Shown here: positions 16,783 to 19,350 of the stretch, piece by piece
Layout: every line of letters begins with the position of its first letter
Numbering within the stretch: position 1 is the first letter of the stretch
From: Burkholderiales bacterium
GTDB taxonomy: Bacteria; Pseudomonadota; Gammaproteobacteria; Burkholderiales; Burkholderiaceae_C
Direction of reading: 5' to 3'
NCBI GenBank assembly: GCA_016703325.1
Contig: JADJCH010000005.1
Span: forward strand, 1 to 19,350
DNA length: 19,350 bases
Notes under the pieces: generated by a model
The model's input: the letters and a program-made list of their open reading frames with translations, nothing else
Told to the model about the DNA's origin: nothing
Databases searched by the model: none
Position numbers and translations under genes: made by a program

Positions 16783-17047
16783 ATGAACATTTCCAGCGTC
16801 ATCGTCATTCCCCAGCCCGGCCGGGCCGAGGAGGTGGTGGCCGCCCTCGGGCGGCGGCTGGAAGGCGTCGAGGTGGCTGCCGTGTCGCCCGAGGGAAAGA
16901 TCATCGCCACCATCGAAGCCGATGGCGACCGTGAGACCGTGGAGATCTACGAGGCCATGTCGGTGCCCGACCGCGTGCTGTCCAGTCGCGATGGTCTACC
17001 ACCAGAAGGAAGACGAACCCGATCTTGAACTGGCTGTTGTCGCCTGA
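16783..17047 (+). pseudogene. napD: NapD, maturation chaperone of NapA, one frameshift
   Basis: The frame starts MNISSVIVIPQPGRAEEVV at ATG 16783. It continues through VEVAAVSPEGKIIATIEA and DRETVEIYEAMSVPDRVL, the ferredoxin-like fold of NapD that binds the Tat signal peptide of NapA. Near 16988 a base is missing or extra. The written frame ends in SRDGLPPEGRRTRS, while the shifted frame gives AMVYHQKEDEPDLELAVVA and stops at 17045-17047. Corrected length is about 88 residues, normal for NapD. It lies 52 bases before napA, in the same direction, and is the first gene after the divergent control region. Confidence 0.85.
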
Positions 17048-17099
17048 GCCCGGAACTCGGGACCAGCCCACAGATGCCTTGACCCCAGGAGAATTGAGA

Positions 17100-19350
17100 T
17101 GTCCGCAAACACGACGACGCGTCGCGACTTCATCAAGAGCCATGCCGTGGCGGCCGCCGCCACGTCCGCAGGCATGGTGATCCCATCCAGGTCGAGGCGC
17201 AGGCGCGCGGCGGCGACGGGGTGCGCTGGGACAAGGTGTGTGTCGCTACTGCGGCACCGGCTGCGGCGTGCTGGTGGGCACCAAGGACGGCCGCGTGGTG
17301 GCCCAGGTGACCCGGACGCGCCGGTCAACAGGGCCTGAACTGCGTCAAGGGGCTACTTCCTGGCAAGATCATGTACGGTCAGGACCGGCTGACCCAGCCG
17401 CTGCTGCGCATGAAGGACGGCAAGTTCGACAAGAACGGCGGTCGCGCCGATCGGCTGGGACCAAGCCTTCGACATCATGGCCGAGAAGGTCAAGACCACC
17501 CTGAAGGATCCCAACCAGGGCGCGCGCGGCGTGGCGATGTTCGGCTCCGGCCAATGGACGGTGTGGGAAGGTTATGCCGCCGCCAAGCTGTGGAAGGCCG
17601 GCCTGCGCACCAACAGCATCGACCCCAATGCGCGCCACTGCATGGCCAGCGCGGTGGCGGGCTTCATGCGCACCTTCGGCATCGATGAGCCGATGGCTGC
17701 TATGACGATGCCGAGCATGCCGACGCCTTCGTGCTGTGGGGCTCGAACATGGCCGAGATGCACCCCATCCTCTGGTCGCGCATCACCAACCGGCGCCTGA
17801 CGGCCAACCACGTGAAGATCCACGTGCTGTCCACCTTCAGCCACCGTTCCTGCGAACTGGCCGACAACGAGCTGATCTTCAACCCGCAGAGCGACCTGGC
17901 GATCCTCAACTACATCTGCAACCACATCATCCAGACCGGAGCGGTCAACAAGGCCTTTGTGGCCAAGAATGTGGGCTTCTTCCAGGGCGTGACCGACATC
18001 GGCTACGGCCTGCGCCCCAACCACCCGCTGGAGGTGGCGGCCGGCAACAACGCTTACCCGGGCCCGGACGGCAAGCCCGGGGGCGACCCGAACAAGCACA
18101 CGCCGATCACCTTCGACGACTTCGCCAAGTTCGTTTCCGAGTACACGCTGGACAAGGCGCACCAGACTCCGGCGTGCCCAGGATCGCTCGAAGCGCTGGC
18201 CCGCGCCTATGCCGACCCGAAGACCAAGGTGACGTCCTACTGGACCCTGGGCTTCAACCAGCACACCCGCGGCACCTGGGTCAACAACATGATCTGCAAC
18301 GTCCACCTGCTGGTGGGCAAGATCTCCGGTCCCGGCAACAGCCCTTCTCGCTGACCGGCCAGCCCAGCGCCTGCGGCACCTGCGTGGTCGGGCACCTTTG
18401 CTCGCCCGCCGGCATGGTGGTGACCAATCCGAAGCACCGTGCCGAGAGCGAAGCTCTGGAAGCTGCCAGCCGGCACCATCCCAGACTGGGTGGGCTACCA
18501 CGCCGTGCTGCAGTCGCGCATGGCCAAGGACGGCAGGTCCACGGTTTCCTCTGGACCAGCACCACCAACAACATGCAGGCCGGGCCCAACGTCAGCAGGA
18601 AATCTATCCCGGCTGGCGCAACCCGGGGGTGGTTCACGGTGGTGTCGGACGTCTACCCGACCCGTCTCGGCCATGTCGGCCGACCTGATCCTGCCACCCA
18701 GCGATGTGGATGGAAAAGGGAAGGCATGTTTGGCAGCGCCGAGCGCCGCGGCCAGATGTGGCGCCAACGGAAGTCAAGGCACTGCCGGGAGCCTGCAGTC
18801 CGACCTGTGGCGAGTACGTCCGAGTTCTCCAAGCACGCTTCAAGACCGACGAGGTCACCGTGGCCGAGAGCTGCTGGACAAGAACCCGCAGTACAGACAA
18901 GACCCTGTACGAGGTGCTCTACGCCAACGGGCAGGTCAACAAGTTCCCGAAGGACAGAGCCTGGCCGGGGTGCACGCATGCCTGGGCCGGCTACACCAAC
19001 GACGAGGTCGGAGGCCTTCGGCTTCTATGTCAGGGCCTGTTCGAGTACGCCAGCTTCGGCCGCGGCGCATCCACGACCTGGCGGACTTTGACGTCTACCA
19101 CAAGGTCCGCGGCATGCGCTGGCCGGTGGTGGAGGGCCGGGAGGTGCTATGGCGCTTCCGTGAAGGCCTGACCCGTACGTCAGAAGGGCGAAGGCGTGCG
19201 CTTCTACGGCTATGCCGACGGCAAGGCCAAGATTTTCGCGTTGCCCTACCAGCCCGCCGCCGAGATGCCCGACAACGGAAGTTCGGCACTCTGGCTGTGC
19301 CGCGGCCGCGTGCTGGAGCACTGGCGACGGGTCGATGACGCGCCGTGTGC
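17100..19350 (+). pseudogene. napA: NapA, periplasmic nitrate reductase catalytic subunit, many frameshifts, cut by the window end
   Basis: NapA reduces nitrate to nitrite in the periplasm with a Mo-bis-MGD cofactor and a [4Fe-4S] cluster. The N-terminus MSANTTTRRDFIKSHAVAAA is a twin-arginine export signal (RR at residues 8-9). The cluster cysteines are in CRYCGTGCGVLVG (from 17241) and NCVKG (17341). The Mo ligand Cys is in NARHCMASAVAG (codon 17639-17641). Long correct stretches follow, such as SNMAEMHPILWSRITNRRLT and NVHLLVGKISGPGNSP, in three changing frames. More than ten shifts are needed, first near 17179, 17235 and 17305. The gene runs past 19350, so about 80-90% is present. Motifs are intact, so most shifts are probably sequence errors. 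Confidence 0.88.

Overview
The window is GC-rich DNA from what looks like a betaproteobacterium of the order Burkholderiales. The evidence is a box-type benzoyl-CoA epoxidation operon, NarXL/Nap genes with this group's gene style, and dispersed ATTCCC/GGGAAT inverted repeats. The genus cannot be fixed from the sequence alone. Many genes carry single-base frameshifts inside otherwise well-conserved protein sequence. This suggests a draft-quality assembly as much as real gene decay, so I give corrected gene extents and flag each break.

Layout. Positions 1-1.7 kb look like integron cassettes: a small membrane protein, a clear 58-bp attC site (372-429), a broken HEPN-like gene, a degenerate attC-like spacer, and a PD-(D/E)XK nuclease-like gene. 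Positions 1.86-2.95 kb hold a decayed IS30-family element with recognisable ends. Its right end abuts a secreted-protein gene that has no start codon of its own. Positions 3.4-4.5 kb hold an alpha/beta hydrolase (frameshifted) and a tiny membrane protein. Positions 4.6-5.96 kb are a toxin-antitoxin patch: a PIN toxin and an RHH antitoxin on the minus strand, a VapB-like orphan next to them, and another RHH-like gene on the plus strand. A cupin gene follows at 6.24-6.57 kb.

Positions 6.6-12.0 kb are the catabolic core, boxC-boxB-boxA-maoC, for aerobic degradation of benzoate through benzoyl-CoA. BoxA passes NADPH electrons to the diiron epoxidase BoxB, which makes 2,3-epoxybenzoyl-CoA; BoxC opens the ring hydrolytically. 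The promoter region carries three TGCA-type palindromes. One overlaps a near-consensus sigma70 -10 box, which fits repression by a BoxR-type regulator encoded outside the window. A tandem pair of inverted-repeat units separates boxC from boxB.

Positions 12.1-13.76 kb hold a staphylococcal-nuclease-like gene (+) and a frameshifted Fic AMP-transferase gene (-) with palindromic repeats upstream. Positions 13.98-16.5 kb are a NarX-NarL two-component pair (-). It is divergent from napD-napA (+, napA cut off by the window end), encoding the chaperone and the catalytic subunit of periplasmic nitrate reductase. The shared 278-bp region contains inverted GATCTACCC motifs that are candidate regulator sites.
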